Source: Spongilla lacustris
Taxonomy: Eukaryota; Porifera; Demospongiae; Spongillida; Spongillidae
Reading direction: 5' to 3'
DNA length: 64,000 nt
Assembly (NCBI GenBank): GCA_949361645.1
Contig: OX442423.1
Location: 7,486,021 to 7,550,020 of the forward strand
Below the pieces are notes generated by a model. That model worked only from the letters and a program-made list of their open reading frames with translations. It made no database searches and had not been told where the DNA came from. The translations under genes and the position numbers were made by a program. Positions 1-18,424 of this stretch are shown one piece after another. Position 1 is the stretch's first letter; the number at the start of each line of letters is the position of its first letter.

Positions 1-29
1 ACTGAAGTTCCAGATTCCTACTCTGCATC

Positions 30-331
30 TGACATTGCATGTGACATTAACACCCTCATGTGACCCTGCATGTGACATTAACACCCTCATGTGACCCTGC
101 ATGTGACAATAGACACCTCATGTGACCCTGCATGTGACAATAGACACCCTCATGTGACCCTGCATGTGACAATAGACACCCTCATGTGACCCTGCATGTG
201 ACAATAGACACCCTCATGTGACCCTGCATGTGACAATAGACACCCTCATGTGACCCTGCATGTGACAATAGACACCCTCATGTGACCCTGCATGTGACAA
301 TAGACACCCTCACGTGACCCTGTGTGTGAAG
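30..331. repeat. 32-bp minisatellite
   Basis: About nine head-to-tail copies of a 32-bp unit (core CATGTGACCCTGCATGTGAC) with few substitutions. It lies upstream of the first visible ATPase exon and is probably intronic. Confidence 0.9.
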
Positions 332-344
332 TTAGAACACTCTG

Positions 345-640
345 TATAAACACATTATGGTTATGGGCACATTGAAATAAACACATTATGGTTATGGGCA
401 CGTTCAAATAAACACATTATGGTTATGGGCACGTTGAAATAAACACATTATGGTTATGGGCACATTGAAATAAACACATTATGGTTATGGGCACATTCAA
501 ATAAACACATTATGGTTATGGGCACGTTGAAATAAACACATTATGGTTATGGGCACATTGAAATAAACACATTATGGTTATGGGCACGTTGAAATAAAGA
601 CGTTATTGTTACGTTGAAATAAACACGTTATGGTTATGGG
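345..640. repeat. 31-bp minisatellite
   Basis: About nine copies of a 31-bp unit (core AACACATTATGGTTATGGGC), differing mainly at CACGTT/CACATT. It directly abuts the preceding unrelated array and ends about 40 bp before an ATPase exon. Confidence 0.9.
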
Positions 641-680
641 TGACCAATCCATTTAATCTCGGGAATTGGTACATCTCCAG

Positions 681-7608
<6,928 letters not shown>

Positions 7609-7611
7609 ATC

Positions 7612-7617
7612 ATTAAA
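7612..7617 (+). promoter_or_regulatory. candidate poly(A) signal of the ATPase gene
   Basis: ATTAAA lies 4 nt after the TGA stop at 7606-7608. It is plausible but unusually close, and a distal signal may also be used. Confidence 0.4.
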
Positions 7618-7914
7618 CATACAGTAGTTGTCTGTACATGTGTTGGCTTGTCTATGTTGGTGTGTTTGAAATTTTGAATTGATGTTTTTTGTTGTTGTTG
7701 TTAGCATGTTTATTGGTGCATGCAATTCAAGCTTTAAGTTATTTCGAATTGCATGTACACATGTACATCATAGACGAACGTTGGCGGGGCATACTACTCT
7801 GCACGCAAGCGAGCGTTAGATAAATCACGCTAGCAATACATAGCCATGTGATGTATCTTCTTGCATTGTTGTAAGACATGGGGTGGAGGAGACCGGGAGT
7901 GGCTGGGGAGCCCC

Positions 7915-8053
7915 GGCATACACGAGGCGACTTCCGGGCGACTTGTCGCATGCAACTCAAATAAAGGTTCTGTAAACTATCAGTAAACTGAAGAATTACG
8001 GAACTTCTATCCATTTCATTCGAGTTGATGCTGGAAGTCGCCTCGTGTATGCC
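7915..8053. repeat. inverted repeat with 21-bp perfect arms
   Basis: The arms at 7915-7935 and 8033-8053 are exact reverse complements (core CATACACGAGGCGACTTCC), separated by 97 nt. This is the size of a small foldback or MITE remnant, and no clear target duplication was found. A 91-codon reverse-strand open frame across it is probably chance. Confidence 0.65.
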
Positions 8054-8453
8054 CAGGCCCTATTACGGATCAAAGTAGATTAATTTTAAAATGTATGTAA
8101 ATATGTATGTACAATCAGTAGAAGCCCTGGGCTGAGGTATGTTTTGAACTTTATTGGCACCATGCACATCTACCCTACTGGCTACTGTACACGTGACGCT
8201 GTCACCATCGTGCTGTGTCTGTTTTCCGCCTGAGCCAGTGCAATGCTACTGATCACCAATGTATACTTCTGCAAGGCCATAGATAAGGGGGGGGGGGGAT
8301 TATAATTCCAATCAAATCAAATCAAATATTGAAGGATATCTTCAAAGGGAGGACTCTGAAGTCCGACAAATACAGCTCCAGTAACACTTCACTCAAGTGC
8401 TAGTAGCAATCGAGCGGGAGTAATGGAGTCGTATTGCAAGAATGCGACGTACA

Positions 8454-9268
8454 GAGGGTCTGGGAATGAAGTCGTGAGAAATGGTTCTATGTTACTGAAT
8501 TTTGTGGAACCAATCAAATTGCAGCGATTTGTGACGTATACATTCCAACGCTACGGCCCATCAGCTAATTGCATTTCTAGCATACCAATCGCAAAACCAC
8601 ACCCAAAGTGTGATCGGAAGGTATTTCCAAGTCAGCGTTAGACCTACTAGTAGATGGTGTTATGGCTCTTGCGTCAGAAAGACTACAGTAGGTTACTTAA
8701 CTCTTTGCCAAGGCCAGCATGCACGCGTGGTTTAGCGGTGCTGTCTCTTTGTCTCATCCACTGTACCCTCCTTACTCCTTGGACCAAGCTCTAACCTCTA
8801 CGATTGGTAGGTCTAGGCTGGCCACCTGACGATACTTGCCATCTTTGGCTGAAGCCACAAATTGTACGTGCGGGGTGCGCTCTTATTAGAAGATGCCCTT
8901 CCAGACGGCTGGACTTTGCGATCGGGTGATAGGGGCTGAGAGGTTGGCCTCGGGATGGCCACTAAAAGCGAGGAATCCCCTATGCGGATTAGGGCTTACG
9001 AGAAACAGTACCCAGTGTTGTCTCCGAAGACCCTATGATTTTTTCACAAAACTACCGACGTCGGACGGGACCGACTAGATCTGGCACACTGCCCAAGTAT
9101 TAAACCCTAACCCTTAGCCTCGATTTTTACAATTTGCGACCACCCGCATAGGTCATAATTGATTTCGTGACGCACGGAACATTTGTGACGACATAAAAGT
9201 TATGTAATTCTCAACATTTCAACGACATTCTAAGAACCATTTCCCACGACTTCATTCCCAGACCCGTT
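8454..9268. mobile_element. non-autonomous DNA transposon with about 33-bp TIRs
   Basis: Arms at 8456-8488 and 9233-9265 (starting GGGTCTGGGAATGAAG) are inverted with one mismatch. ACGTACA occurs just outside both ends (8447-8453 and 9269-9275), a possible 7-bp target duplication. No transposase is visible inside; the interior has moderate GC content and no recognised gene. Superfamily not assigned. Confidence 0.6.
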
Positions 9269-9339
9269 ACGTACATTTGGGTCTGGGTAAGAGACTAGTC
9301 ATAATGGAGCAAATGCTCCCACACTATACTGGTTCTGTG

Positions 9340-9465
9340 TAGTCTCGGCCCCAGACCCAACGGACGCAGCTGCGGATGGATTACATCACCGCTACGCGTC
9401 AGTAGGAGCGTAGCGGTGATGTAATCCATCCGCAGCTGCGTCCGTAGGGTCTGGGGCCGAGACTA
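9340..9465. mobile_element. 126-bp palindromic element with 10-bp target duplication
   Basis: Arms 9340-9397 and 9408-9465 are 58 nt each with a single mismatch and a 10-nt loop. The termini read TAGTCTCGGCCCC and its complement. The exact 10-mer TGGTTCTGTG lies immediately outside both ends (9330-9339 and 9466-9475). Target duplications of 9-11 bp with long TIRs are typical of Mutator-like elements, so a MULE-type hairpin MITE is the best guess. A shorter relative lies at 46527-46569. Confidence 0.8.
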
Positions 9466-9472
9466 TGGTTCT

Positions 9473-10009
9473 GTGATCTGTACCAGAATTCTCCCATTAA
9501 AGCCCAATCAGCCCAGGCTGAAGTTTCCTTGGAGGAAGTTTGGTAGTAAGCGTCGTAGCTTTTGTTCCTCGTGGTATGGTATGAAAAGTACCGCTGGTTG
9601 CATTACCTTGAACCGAGAAGAAGATGCCATCTTATGCTCCTGTTGTGTTACTGCAGTCCAGTTAAAGATACCAATGAGAGGGTACATGGATACAGTATTT
9701 AGTACTTCTGGATTTGTTAACAAAGCATGCATGCATTGCGATGCTCATAGCATGGTTGCAGCAGCTAGCTTCGACAGAGACAATGAATGTGGGCACACAA
9801 CTAATTATAAGTGCTGAACATACTGAACAGAAACCCTTACACTTTATAAGCTCGCCAAACTTATTATTGTCATACCTGCCACCAACGCAGCCACCGAACG
9901 AACCTTCAGTGCCCTGCGATGATTAATTATAATGACCTGGCTAAGACTGAAATACAATGACCAATCAAGGTTAAACTGGTGCATGCTACTGCATGTAACA
10001 AGCTTTTAA
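9473..10009 (+). pseudogene. hAT-type transposase relic (TTF-type zinc finger plus dimerisation domain)
   Basis: The open frame 9473-9817 encodes a segment like the TTF-type zinc finger of ZMYM/hAT transposases: FPWRKFG, then SFCSSW, then DAILCSCC spaced Cys residues, then a GF..K motif and a following H. A second frame at 9839-10009 carries the hAT C-terminal dimerisation signature, PATNAATERTFSALR and TWLR..Y.. and LLHV, interrupted by a TGA after SALR. The catalytic centre between them is missing, so this is an internally deleted, dead copy. Family known from hAT biology; the assignment rests on motif recognition. Confidence 0.75.
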
Positions 10010-10259
10010 CCTTACAACCGTTGGCAATGAATTTGCAAGCCGCAATTCCAGTCGCCTGGAGATTTTTGGTATTTTTCCTTAATGAGTGTATGATAACGCG
10101 TACATGCACGCATGTATAAGCGGATGGTTCAAATTAAGATGAAGAATTGTGCATGTAGGCTTATAAGTACCGGGCCTAGCATGCCTACATGTATAAACTG
10201 AAGATATGAATTAATTAGACTGAATTTAGACCACAATGGCATTCGGACTGCATGAGTAT

Positions 10260-10295
<36 letters not shown>

Positions 10296-11418
10296 ACTAT
10301 AAAAGTTATCTACGGCCCAGTTCTGGCGCCGCATACACGCGTTGCTGTTCGATTTCATGCTTCACTTTGTCTACTCCTGGAACTGTTCACATTTGGGCGT
10401 ACTTCAACTGTGTCCGTCTTACAGGGGTCGGTACATTGAACGCATGTACATGTACAGTAAGCCCTACGCCCAGAAATTTTGAAATGGTTACGAAGCCCCA
10501 TAGCAACGAACTGGACAACTGATGTCCTTAGGAATGTGCTGTGTAGAACGTACAAGAAATGTAGTAAGCAGTTTAACGCTGCACCACAAGTTACAAGCAC
10601 CTTTGACCCTTTTATATAGCAGAAATCAAATCGCCTTCTTTTGCGAACCGTTGGCTTTTGCGCTCGAAAGCAAAGGTACTTCTTGCGGGAAACGGTGACC
10701 CCGTGGATTCAAAAAACGATACCGACGCTCGGACACAAGAAAGCAAAAAACAACTATTGTGATAAAGTAAGTAGAATGTCCTATCTGTTTTTAGTAAACG
10801 CTATAGTGATGACGATTTTTCTGAAATGGGTTTAAAGCCTCTTGAAATCGGCCATTTTCTTCGTAACGTAGGCCTTCGTCTATACATGTATATTAATATC
10901 TCTGGTACGGGTATGCATGCATCGGTATGTATTTGAATTTTAATCTAACAGAATCGCTACTAATTAAAATTGGTTTCAGAACGTATTGTCACATGCCATA
11001 GATAGCCCAACCCTATATGCGTTCTACATAACTATCCAATGGAGCTTTACATTATTATCTGTGGTACTGAGTAGCATGCACATACACTCATTAATGATGA
11101 GCAGGGCTAGGATTGTGTCAGCTTTTGTCTCCTCGTTGGAGGGAGGAATGGCAGCAACCAATTGTGGCTCTTTTCTACAGAATTAATGGTCTTTGACAAT
11201 GCATTGCAGTTGCTTCACTTTGAATAAATCGACTCAGCACCCTCTTCTCCAAAATAGACCTAAACAAACATGGGTAGCATTTGCCCATTGAGCTATTCCA
11301 GTAAATAAGTGTACACTCCTACTGATGACATAAATTTGTGTCCTGGGGGGTATGTTCGATATTATAATCCATGTAATGATATAAATCATGACCTGGAGGG
11401 AGTTATTATCCTAGTCTT

Positions 11419-11420
<2 letters not shown>
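10010..11420. other. intergenic region with poly-C tract
   Basis: No supportable gene. It holds a long C-run at 10262-10293 and a 64-codon open frame at 10641-10835 with no recognisable motif. Otherwise it is AT-rich unique sequence. Confidence 0.5.
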
Positions 11421-11421
<1 letters not shown>

Positions 11422-11449
<28 letters not shown>

Positions 11450-11552
11450 GTATAAGTCATGTCCAAGGGGGGGGGGGGGGGGGTGCTATAAATCTTGTCC
11501 TGGGGGATGAATGGTATAAGGGGGGGGAGTTATAATCCATGTCCTGGGGGAG
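11422..11552. repeat. GT and poly-G tracts before assembly gap
   Basis: A (GT)n run near 11422-11448, a G-run near 11466-11482, and repeats of TATAATCCATGTCCTGGGGG. The tracts probably caused the adjacent assembly break. Confidence 0.8.
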
Positions 11553-11752
11553 NNNNNNNNNNNNNNNNNNNNNNNNNNNNNNNNNNNNNNNNNNNNNNNN
11601 NNNNNNNNNNNNNNNNNNNNNNNNNNNNNNNNNNNNNNNNNNNNNNNNNNNNNNNNNNNNNNNNNNNNNNNNNNNNNNNNNNNNNNNNNNNNNNNNNNNN
11701 NNNNNNNNNNNNNNNNNNNNNNNNNNNNNNNNNNNNNNNNNNNNNNNNNNNN
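11553..11752. other. assembly gap (200 N)
   Basis: Exactly 200 N, most likely a placeholder of unknown true length. It cuts off the 5' part of the following gene. Confidence 0.98.
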
Positions 11753-13911
11753 ATCTTTCAATTTCACCCATTTGCGGCAGCCGGTGAGTGTAGTCGCAAC
11801 AGCACATACTATCTAGTATCGATACATCATGTATATACTATATATGCACGTGATTTTAATGCTCTTCCTGTCTTCGTGCAGTGATTACGACGCCTCCAGT
11901 CTCCCAGATCATCGCCCAAGGATCCACAGCTTCTTTTAGTTGTGCGGTGGATAACGGCCTCGGCTTTTGGATGATCAACGGGACGTGGGTGCTCCCATCT
12001 GTCAACTTTTCCGCCTATGGCTTCACGATCGCTATCGACCAGGACGACACGGGAGCCAGCTTGTCGCTCGTAGCGGAGGGCCGAGCAACCAACAACAACA
12101 CCAGAATCACCTGCGTTAGCGTGGACTCTGCGGACGCATCAGTCTCCAGAGTGGAGGCGCGCCTTGTCGTTGCAGGTTAGCAGCCCACGCGAAATTGCAA
12201 TCATTAATGTGCATCAGTGTGCCAGTGTGCATGCATGCATGCATTATACAAGACTTTACGCGTTTGTGCTTTGTTCTTGTTCTTGTATAGGACCTCCAGC
12301 TGCCCCAAGCGTATCGTTTAATTTTTTGAATGCCACCGCCATCTCGTTTTCCTGGGAGAAACCGTTCTCTGTGGCCAACGTTACCGATATCCTCTACTAC
12401 ACGGTCAGAATGTACAGCAGCGGCAGCGGGAGCCAAGATCGTAAGGAATGGACGGTGCCCCAAACGTCGGACACAACGTACACACACGTCGTGACGTCAG
12501 ATGCGGTGGCCACGAGGTGCGACCAACTGGTGTTTGAAGTGTCAGCGACAAGCGCCGCCGGAACTAGCCCCACCCAATCGGTCTCCGGAGGTTTCCCCAT
12601 TGGTATGTACAGTGCTTCTTTTTTCCTTTTTCCTTTAATTCTTTTCTAGCGAGGCTAGGATTTCCTTAGACATTGCATGCGCGTTTGCATGTCAGAGGAA
12701 ATCCATTTTCACCACGGCCGCATTTACTAATACTATTTCTTTACACAGTGCCAACGGAAATGTCTAACGACCAACCAGAAGTTAATATTCGACCAACTAC
12801 AAATGCATTAATGACAGCTGAGGTCATCTTTCAGGTAAACAATTTAACGAGGAAAAAAAAAAAAAAAAAAAAAAAAAACCCGACTCGAATTAATTTTAAA
12901 TCTTCACTTTTACATTAGCTGCCCAGAGTGTGCTCATATCAGACAGCCAACTATACCCTTTATGTGAGACAGCTTTCGATTGGGAATCTCGCACAGAGCC
13001 GACAGATTGAACTAACACCTGTTGGAAATCAAGCCGCTATTTCCGCAGTAGTAGCTGGTTTGGCTTCAAATCTCAACACATTGTTCACCGTGCTTGTGCA
13101 AACAGCAACAGGAAAGATTCAGTTCTCTAAGACGGTTCTAAAGCAGAGTAAGTAATTATATGAAGTGTGCGTCAGTATACATACGCAAAATAACCTCCCG
13201 TTTAATTGTAGATCTGCCAGTCCTGACATTGGCTCTACCAACTGTTGTGAAGGGCAGCACAGTGACAGTGTACCCGAAACCTAGTATCGCAGTGGACTCG
13301 ATATATTGCCGAGTTATAAACTTCCCGTTTCAAAATTGTAAGCTGGCACCTCCTCTTCCCCCTCCCGTCCCCCTCCCGTCCCCGGCCCTCTCCGGCTTAA
13401 TGATATAACTAGTAATTACAAAAATGCTCCTTCTACCAATGCGTGCAGGTTCATCTGGCCAGTTCACGTTCAATGGCCTACCTGACGGCGAAGTGGTTAT
13501 CCAAGTCATAGCCAAATTGGCAAGCCAAGAGGTGTCCAATAACGTAACATTGTGGGTGAACCAGAACATCAATTTCTGTGCGCCTTACCTCAATGAAAAT
13601 ATGGTGACAAGGAATGGTGGTGAGGTAGATGTGGAATTCGCCAGTTCAGGACGTCCGTCTACTTATTCCTGTAGTATTGATTCCAGCAGCTTCATTCCTT
13701 GTGAGTCGACACTTGTGCATGTGGGTTTACATTTGCACACCTTAATTATTTTTCTGGATCAACTGGCGCCATTTTATATGAACCTATTTTGACCTTTACA
13801 GGTTCCAGTCCATTTACCATTAAGAACTTACCACCAGGCAATCACGTGCTGCAAGTGCTTCCAAGGCCGTGCCCGAGTTACCGGGTACTTTCGGTTCCCT
13901 TCACCGTATGA
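11753..13911 (+). CDS. Ig/FN3-containing extracellular protein, 3' exons
   Basis: Exons: end of one at 11753-11783, then 11882-12175, 12291-12602, 12749-12834, 12919-13147, 13212-13337, 13449-13700, 13802-13911 (TGA). Phases agree throughout. Exon 11882-12175 encodes one Ig-like domain (SFSCAVD, then a Trp strand, then RITCVSV); 12291-12602 an FN3-like domain (PPAAPSVSF ... SFSWEKPF ... VFEVSATSAAGTS). The next two exons look like another FN3-type sandwich. The last three exons encode two small repeated modules of the form Y-x-C-x6-8-F-x2-C-S-S-x-F-x4-L-P-x-G, each with a phase-1 intron inside the second Cys codon (T|GT). Such Cys-paired segments recall the CSLDG..F..C modules common in bacterial and metazoan adhesins. 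No membrane span follows, so the product looks secreted, or the terminus is an isoform. Introns are 85-120 nt. No exact family named. Confidence 0.75.
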
Positions 13912-14034
13912 TACAACAACTACTCACACGCACCGCCGCACCATTTTAATTCAGTGCACTTCTTCATCTTTATTATATGAATATAGCCAAATGGAATTAT
14001 ATATTATGTGCGCATATCTTTTATATTATATGTC

Positions 14035-14445
14035 CTTGAAACAGTATGATTCAGCTTTTTATTGTCACTAAACACTCGTGTAACTAAACGGATCCGTTGT
14101 TCTTCTCCGTCTTCCATTGTGCCCACCACACACGATGACCTGTTGTCAGTTTAGCCAAGGGCTATATACATATAGGTCTAGATAACCTGCATGTTCTAAT
14201 TAGCATATTAACGTCGCGTAACCCTTGTATCTACTCAAGGCAGCTATAGCCATTTGTTGTCGCTATACAGAAGAAGTCACTGCATGCTGAGGCAAGTAAA
14301 GTAATGGGCCACAAGCCAACTGTTGCCCCACAAAGCCTAACGGGGTACGCAATGTTTACAAACGCCCAAATACTTTTATGCAATACCTTATTAACTACAC
14401 GTTCCTTTATTGGTATTGGTGGTATAGGTAAGCTTATCGATCTAT
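14035..14445. repeat. dispersed repeat, left part of copy 1
   Basis: Similar to 19525-20005 in the same orientation, with shared blocks such as CACACATGACCTGTTGTC-like, ATTTGTTGTCGCTA and the near-identical GTAATGGGCCACAAGCCAAC. Copy 1 appears to be split from its right part (17590-18240) by later insertions at 14.5-17.4 kb. Confidence 0.7.
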
Positions 14446-14584
14446 ACATAATGGTTAGATCTATAGAAACACTTGAAAAACGATCCTCGCTATTAAAAGC
14501 CTTAAAACTAAATTATTAATTTAAAAACAAATCCATATCAGTTTACAAATACCATATTAGCTGTTTACATACAAAATACACATG

Positions 14585-15011
14585 CATGTCCTCTAGCTAG
14601 AGCAAGGTTCAGTTGGCTGCAAAGATTGAAAATGGCCTTGGATTTGCTACAAGAAATGTGGACAGCAAGACTTGAGGCAAGGTGGGAAAAACACCCCTGG
14701 ACTTCTTTGCCCCAAGCACCATAGGATTCGACAGCAAGTATTACCTCCTCTCCCCCCCTCCGTCCTCACCCTAATCTGAGCACTTCTGGAGAAGCATGCC
14801 TCCATCAGCACCACACCCACTTCCAGTAAAATGTCTGCATTGAGCGGTGAAGAGCCAGGTACAGAGCTGCAAGCCTTTCATGCTCCCAGTCAAACACTAA
14901 TATAATATCAACTGGCCTAGAATGGGACTGATCATGGCTGAGTCCAAAACCAGCCTCAACTTGGATGTGAAGGTGAGCCAGATGGAAAGACTCCGCCAAT
15001 ATGTCCCTCAA
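14585..15011 (-). pseudogene. non-LTR retroelement C-terminus relic (copy a)
   Basis: The reverse strand encodes GFGLSHDQSHSRPVDIILV-like sequence and, further on, HLASSLAVHISCSKSKAIF then LNLALARGHA. This is the carboxy-terminal region of a reverse-transcriptase element that also occurs at 18242-18424 and 18992-19575. Frameshifts and stops separate the blocks, so it is dead. Confidence 0.6.
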
Positions 15012-15061
15012 TTTATTATACCCCAGAACAACATCACCTTCACGTTTTCATGTAGTGGTAT

Positions 15062-16110
15062 ATGATGGTCAAGTGGGTCAAGTACACTGTTCCACTGCAT
15101 CCTTGGGAGTGGCCACAGCAACCCTGGTCTCGTTTGCACCTAGATTTTGCGGGACCTTTCTTGGGTCACATGTACTTAGTGCTTGTGGATGCTTATTCTA
15201 AATGGATGGAAGTCCAAGTGATGAAAAAATTACATCCTCAGCAACAATCGAAAAACTCAGGGCTATATTTGCTACTCACGGACTTCCTTGTAAAATTGTG
15301 ACTGACAATGGACCCTCCTTTGTTAGTCAAGAGTTTAGAGAATTTATGGAACAGAATGGGATTGTGCATATTAAGTCTGCACCATATCACCCAGCAACTA
15401 ATGGTTTAGCGGAACGTGCTGTGCAAACTTTCAAGCAAGGTTTAAGGCATAACAGCATTGGCACAATAGAAACCAGGCTGTCAAGGTTCTTGTTTCATTA
15501 TAGAATCACTCCACATAGTACAACCGGTTTGTCACCAGCGGAGTTGCTGTTCGGAAGGAGACCTCGATCTCGGTTGGACCTAGTACATCCCGACTTGTCA
15601 AATAAAGTAGAGTCGAGTCAAGCAAGACAGAAACAAGGTCATGACACACCAAATATGGTATCCCGTACTTTCAGCTTGGGGGACAGAGTTTATGTATATG
15701 ATTTTCACAACCCACACAAATGGATTCCTGGTATTGTAGTGGAACTGACAGGAAGTCTTTCTTACAAGGTGAGATTGCAGGATGGTGTGGTAGTTCGTCG
15801 TCACGTGAATCATATTAGAAGTCGTGCTGCAGTTGCAGGTGGTGAGCTTAACGCTGATCCTGTTGCACCAACGGCCACCTCCCTTCAGCCAGACATCATG
15901 GATGATGGTCCAACTTCAGATTTGTCCTATGACCCAGCACCACTAGCAGATAGCACAGCCACTGAAGAAGATAGAGATGCAGTTATCATCCCAGAGGACT
16001 CTGACACCGGTCCACAGGAGGCAGTAAACCTTCCTCAGGAGGTAGCACCAGTTCCACCGATGACCTTGCGGAGATCAACCCGAGTTAGACAAGCACCTGA
16101 CCGCTACTAG
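15062..16110 (+). mobile_element. Ty3/gypsy retrotransposon integrase region, 5'-truncated
   Basis: The pol 3' end shows the integrase core: LHLDFAGPF with the first Asp, VDAYSKWMEV, VTDNGPSF with the second Asp, and HPATNGLAERAVQTFK with the catalytic Glu. It continues with HYRITPHSTTGLSPAELLFGR, then a GPY/F-like W.PG.V...SYKV segment and an acidic, proline-rich tail to the stop at 16108-16110. The frame breaks once at a run of six A at 15224-15229, between VDAYSKWMEV and the following helix, so the copy is inactive. No reverse transcriptase, gag or 5' LTR is visible; sequence just upstream belongs to a non-LTR relic on the opposite strand. Confidence 0.9.
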
Positions 16111-16166
16111 ACAGAGAACACACATATTGACTATTATTGAAGTGCATAAATGTATAGTTGTGTGTT

Positions 16167-16179
16167 AAGGGGGGAGGAA
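16167..16179 (+). promoter_or_regulatory. polypurine tract of the gypsy element
   Basis: AAGGGGGGAGGAA sits immediately before a TGTGATG start typical of gypsy LTRs. It is the expected plus-strand primer site. Confidence 0.8.
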
Positions 16180-16760
16180 TGTGATGTATTGGCATACGTA
16201 TATTTAGAGTGCAGTTGTGCGCATGCTCATTGATTGAATGATCCTTTTTGTTAATGAGTGAATCGTGACTGAGAGCCAAGTCTGGGGGTCCAAGACACTA
16301 CAATAGTGTGTCAGCGCTCCACTCTGCTTCATGGCTTTTTGTTGTCCTTTCAGTTGGCTTGGGTCTGCACATGGACTCTGATGAATTTCAGACTGCAGTG
16401 AAGTGGTGGCTGGGTATAGACACCTCTTGTGGTGGTTCAAGAGACACTGGAAATTAATCTCTGAAGCAAACCCAGAGGAACATATATAGAGATGCACAAG
16501 AATGTTAGGAAAGAGAGTGGAGGCCTCTGGACATGCTAAGTTGTGCCTGATGCCATGCTGTATCTGAGATGAAAATCAGTCATGCAATTAGAGAAGCACT
16601 GCATCAAACCACTGAATGGCCTCAAATACTAGTGCATGCTGGTTCTTACTATAATGGGCAAACTTACTTAGAAGCAGTACAACCTGGGGTATGCAGGAGA
16701 CTAAATGTAAGCTGCTATATAGTGGAATAAAACATTAATCACCACTTTGCCACTCATTTA
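16180..16760 (+). mobile_element. 3' LTR of the gypsy element (end approximate)
   Basis: Begins TGTGATGTATTGGCATACG directly after the polypurine tract. An AATAAA at about 16728 could be its polyadenylation signal. The right end is uncertain because no second LTR exists in the window for comparison. Confidence 0.6.
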
Positions 16761-16796
16761 CACACACACTTTTTTTTTTGTTAATCATGCTCTCTT

Positions 16797-17146
<350 letters not shown>

Positions 17147-17479
17147 CCAGCAATGAGAAAAGGTACAAGAAACGAACAAAATTAAATAGAGAATCATTAA
17201 CTGAAGACAAAAAACTTATATATTGTTGCATGGCCTGTATGCATGGCAGGAAGAATGGATATAATATTTATTTATACGCGAAGGAGACTGGAAAGAAAAA
17301 AAATCTCCATAGTTTATATAATTAGTGCAATTGGAATCGACAATATTTAAAATTCAATGGCAATATACAATTAACAGCCTTGTTTATATTCCGGTGCGGC
17401 TTCTATTTGGACGCGCCTTTTGACCTTTGCAAAGAATATCACGCCATTTTTTTTCGCTTGAGTGATTTTTATAATATTG

Positions 17480-17602
17480 TGTTAATTGTTCTGCAAGGTA
17501 TTGAGTCTAGACTCAGTATGTTTTAACTAACTAAATCCAAGGATATTGTATTGTTCTCCAAGATATCGAGTCTAGACTCAGTATGTTAACTATCTAAATC
17601 CA
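17480..17602. repeat. 60-bp direct duplication with palindromic core
   Basis: Two near-identical copies in tandem share TTGTTCT..AAG.TAT.GAGTCTAGACTCAGTATGTT and ACTAAATCCAA. Each contains the palindrome GAGTCTAGACTC. Confidence 0.75.
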
Positions 17603-18240
17603 ACGGGGGGCAACTGATTACATGCATATAAAAGAACTGTCTTGTGGGCCCTCGTTGTGGCCGTTATCCCGTGGGATATGGCATGCTATGTAAACCATTT
17701 CTTCCTTTTAAAAATGCATTATATATTCGTATTAATGTTCATGAGTTTAATAGAATGTATACTTGTGTGCATTGCCAAAATATACAGCTCCAGTCAAGCA
17801 GTACTTTCAGAGCTGTACAGTCATCTAAATAAACCATTCTTGCACGTATCAGTGACACGGTCTATGTGAGTCAATGTGACATAATAATATTCTATTTCCA
17901 AATTAGTCACTTCCTTCGTTGGAGCATTGCATTCTTACTTTAGGGGGAAATTACACAAGCTGTCAAAGATTGCTCTGTCAAAAGTGATATATGCTGTTGC
18001 TGGCACATTTTGCTTAAGTCAGTTACTGAGCTTTCAAGCCACTTGATGATAATGAGTGTATACTATACTGCTGTGAATGCTTCAGAGTTCAGACACATCT
18101 TGGCTGTATGCCAAGCAAGCTTAGCGGCCCAAGCAGGAGGGGTTTTGTATTTTGTAGTCCACTACTCCACAGCCTATTCAGAGTTTAGCTCATCATTCAA
18201 GATTCATCTATCCCATCAGTTCCATCGAACTCTTTAAACA
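17590..18240. repeat. dispersed repeat, right part of copy 1
   Basis: Matches 20230-21370 in order and orientation: GGGATATGGCATGCTAT, CAGTACTTTCAG with TCATCTAAAT, and TTCAGACACATCTTGG with TTTAGCTCATCATTCAAG. With 14035-14445 it forms one interrupted copy of the repeat. Confidence 0.7.
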
Positions 18241-18241
18241 C

Positions 18242-18424
18242 ATGCATTACCCTAAGAGATGCTCACCTTCAAACTTCTTGGTCACTGAGGATGTGGTGGC
18301 TGAGATTTATGGACGATTGAATAAGGCCTTGATCTGGTCTATTGCCTTAGCAATCCTGGCTAGGGAGCTCCCACCCTCCAATGTTTGTGTTTGGTATAAT
18401 GTATTATTACATGTACTAGTGTAA
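18242..18424 (+). pseudogene. non-LTR retroelement C-terminus relic (copy b)
   Basis: Encodes VVAEIYGRLNKALIWSIALA followed by ILARELP, the conserved end of the same retroelement proteins seen on the reverse strand at 18992-19575. Only this short end survives. Confidence 0.55.

Noticed and set aside
30..331. CRISPR-like regular repeats
   Set aside because: Contiguous tandem units without unique spacers, in an animal genome.
8715..8830. tRNA-like A box (TGGTTTAGCGG) suggesting a tRNA or SINE
   Set aside because: No convincing B box and no cloverleaf; it lies inside a TIR element.
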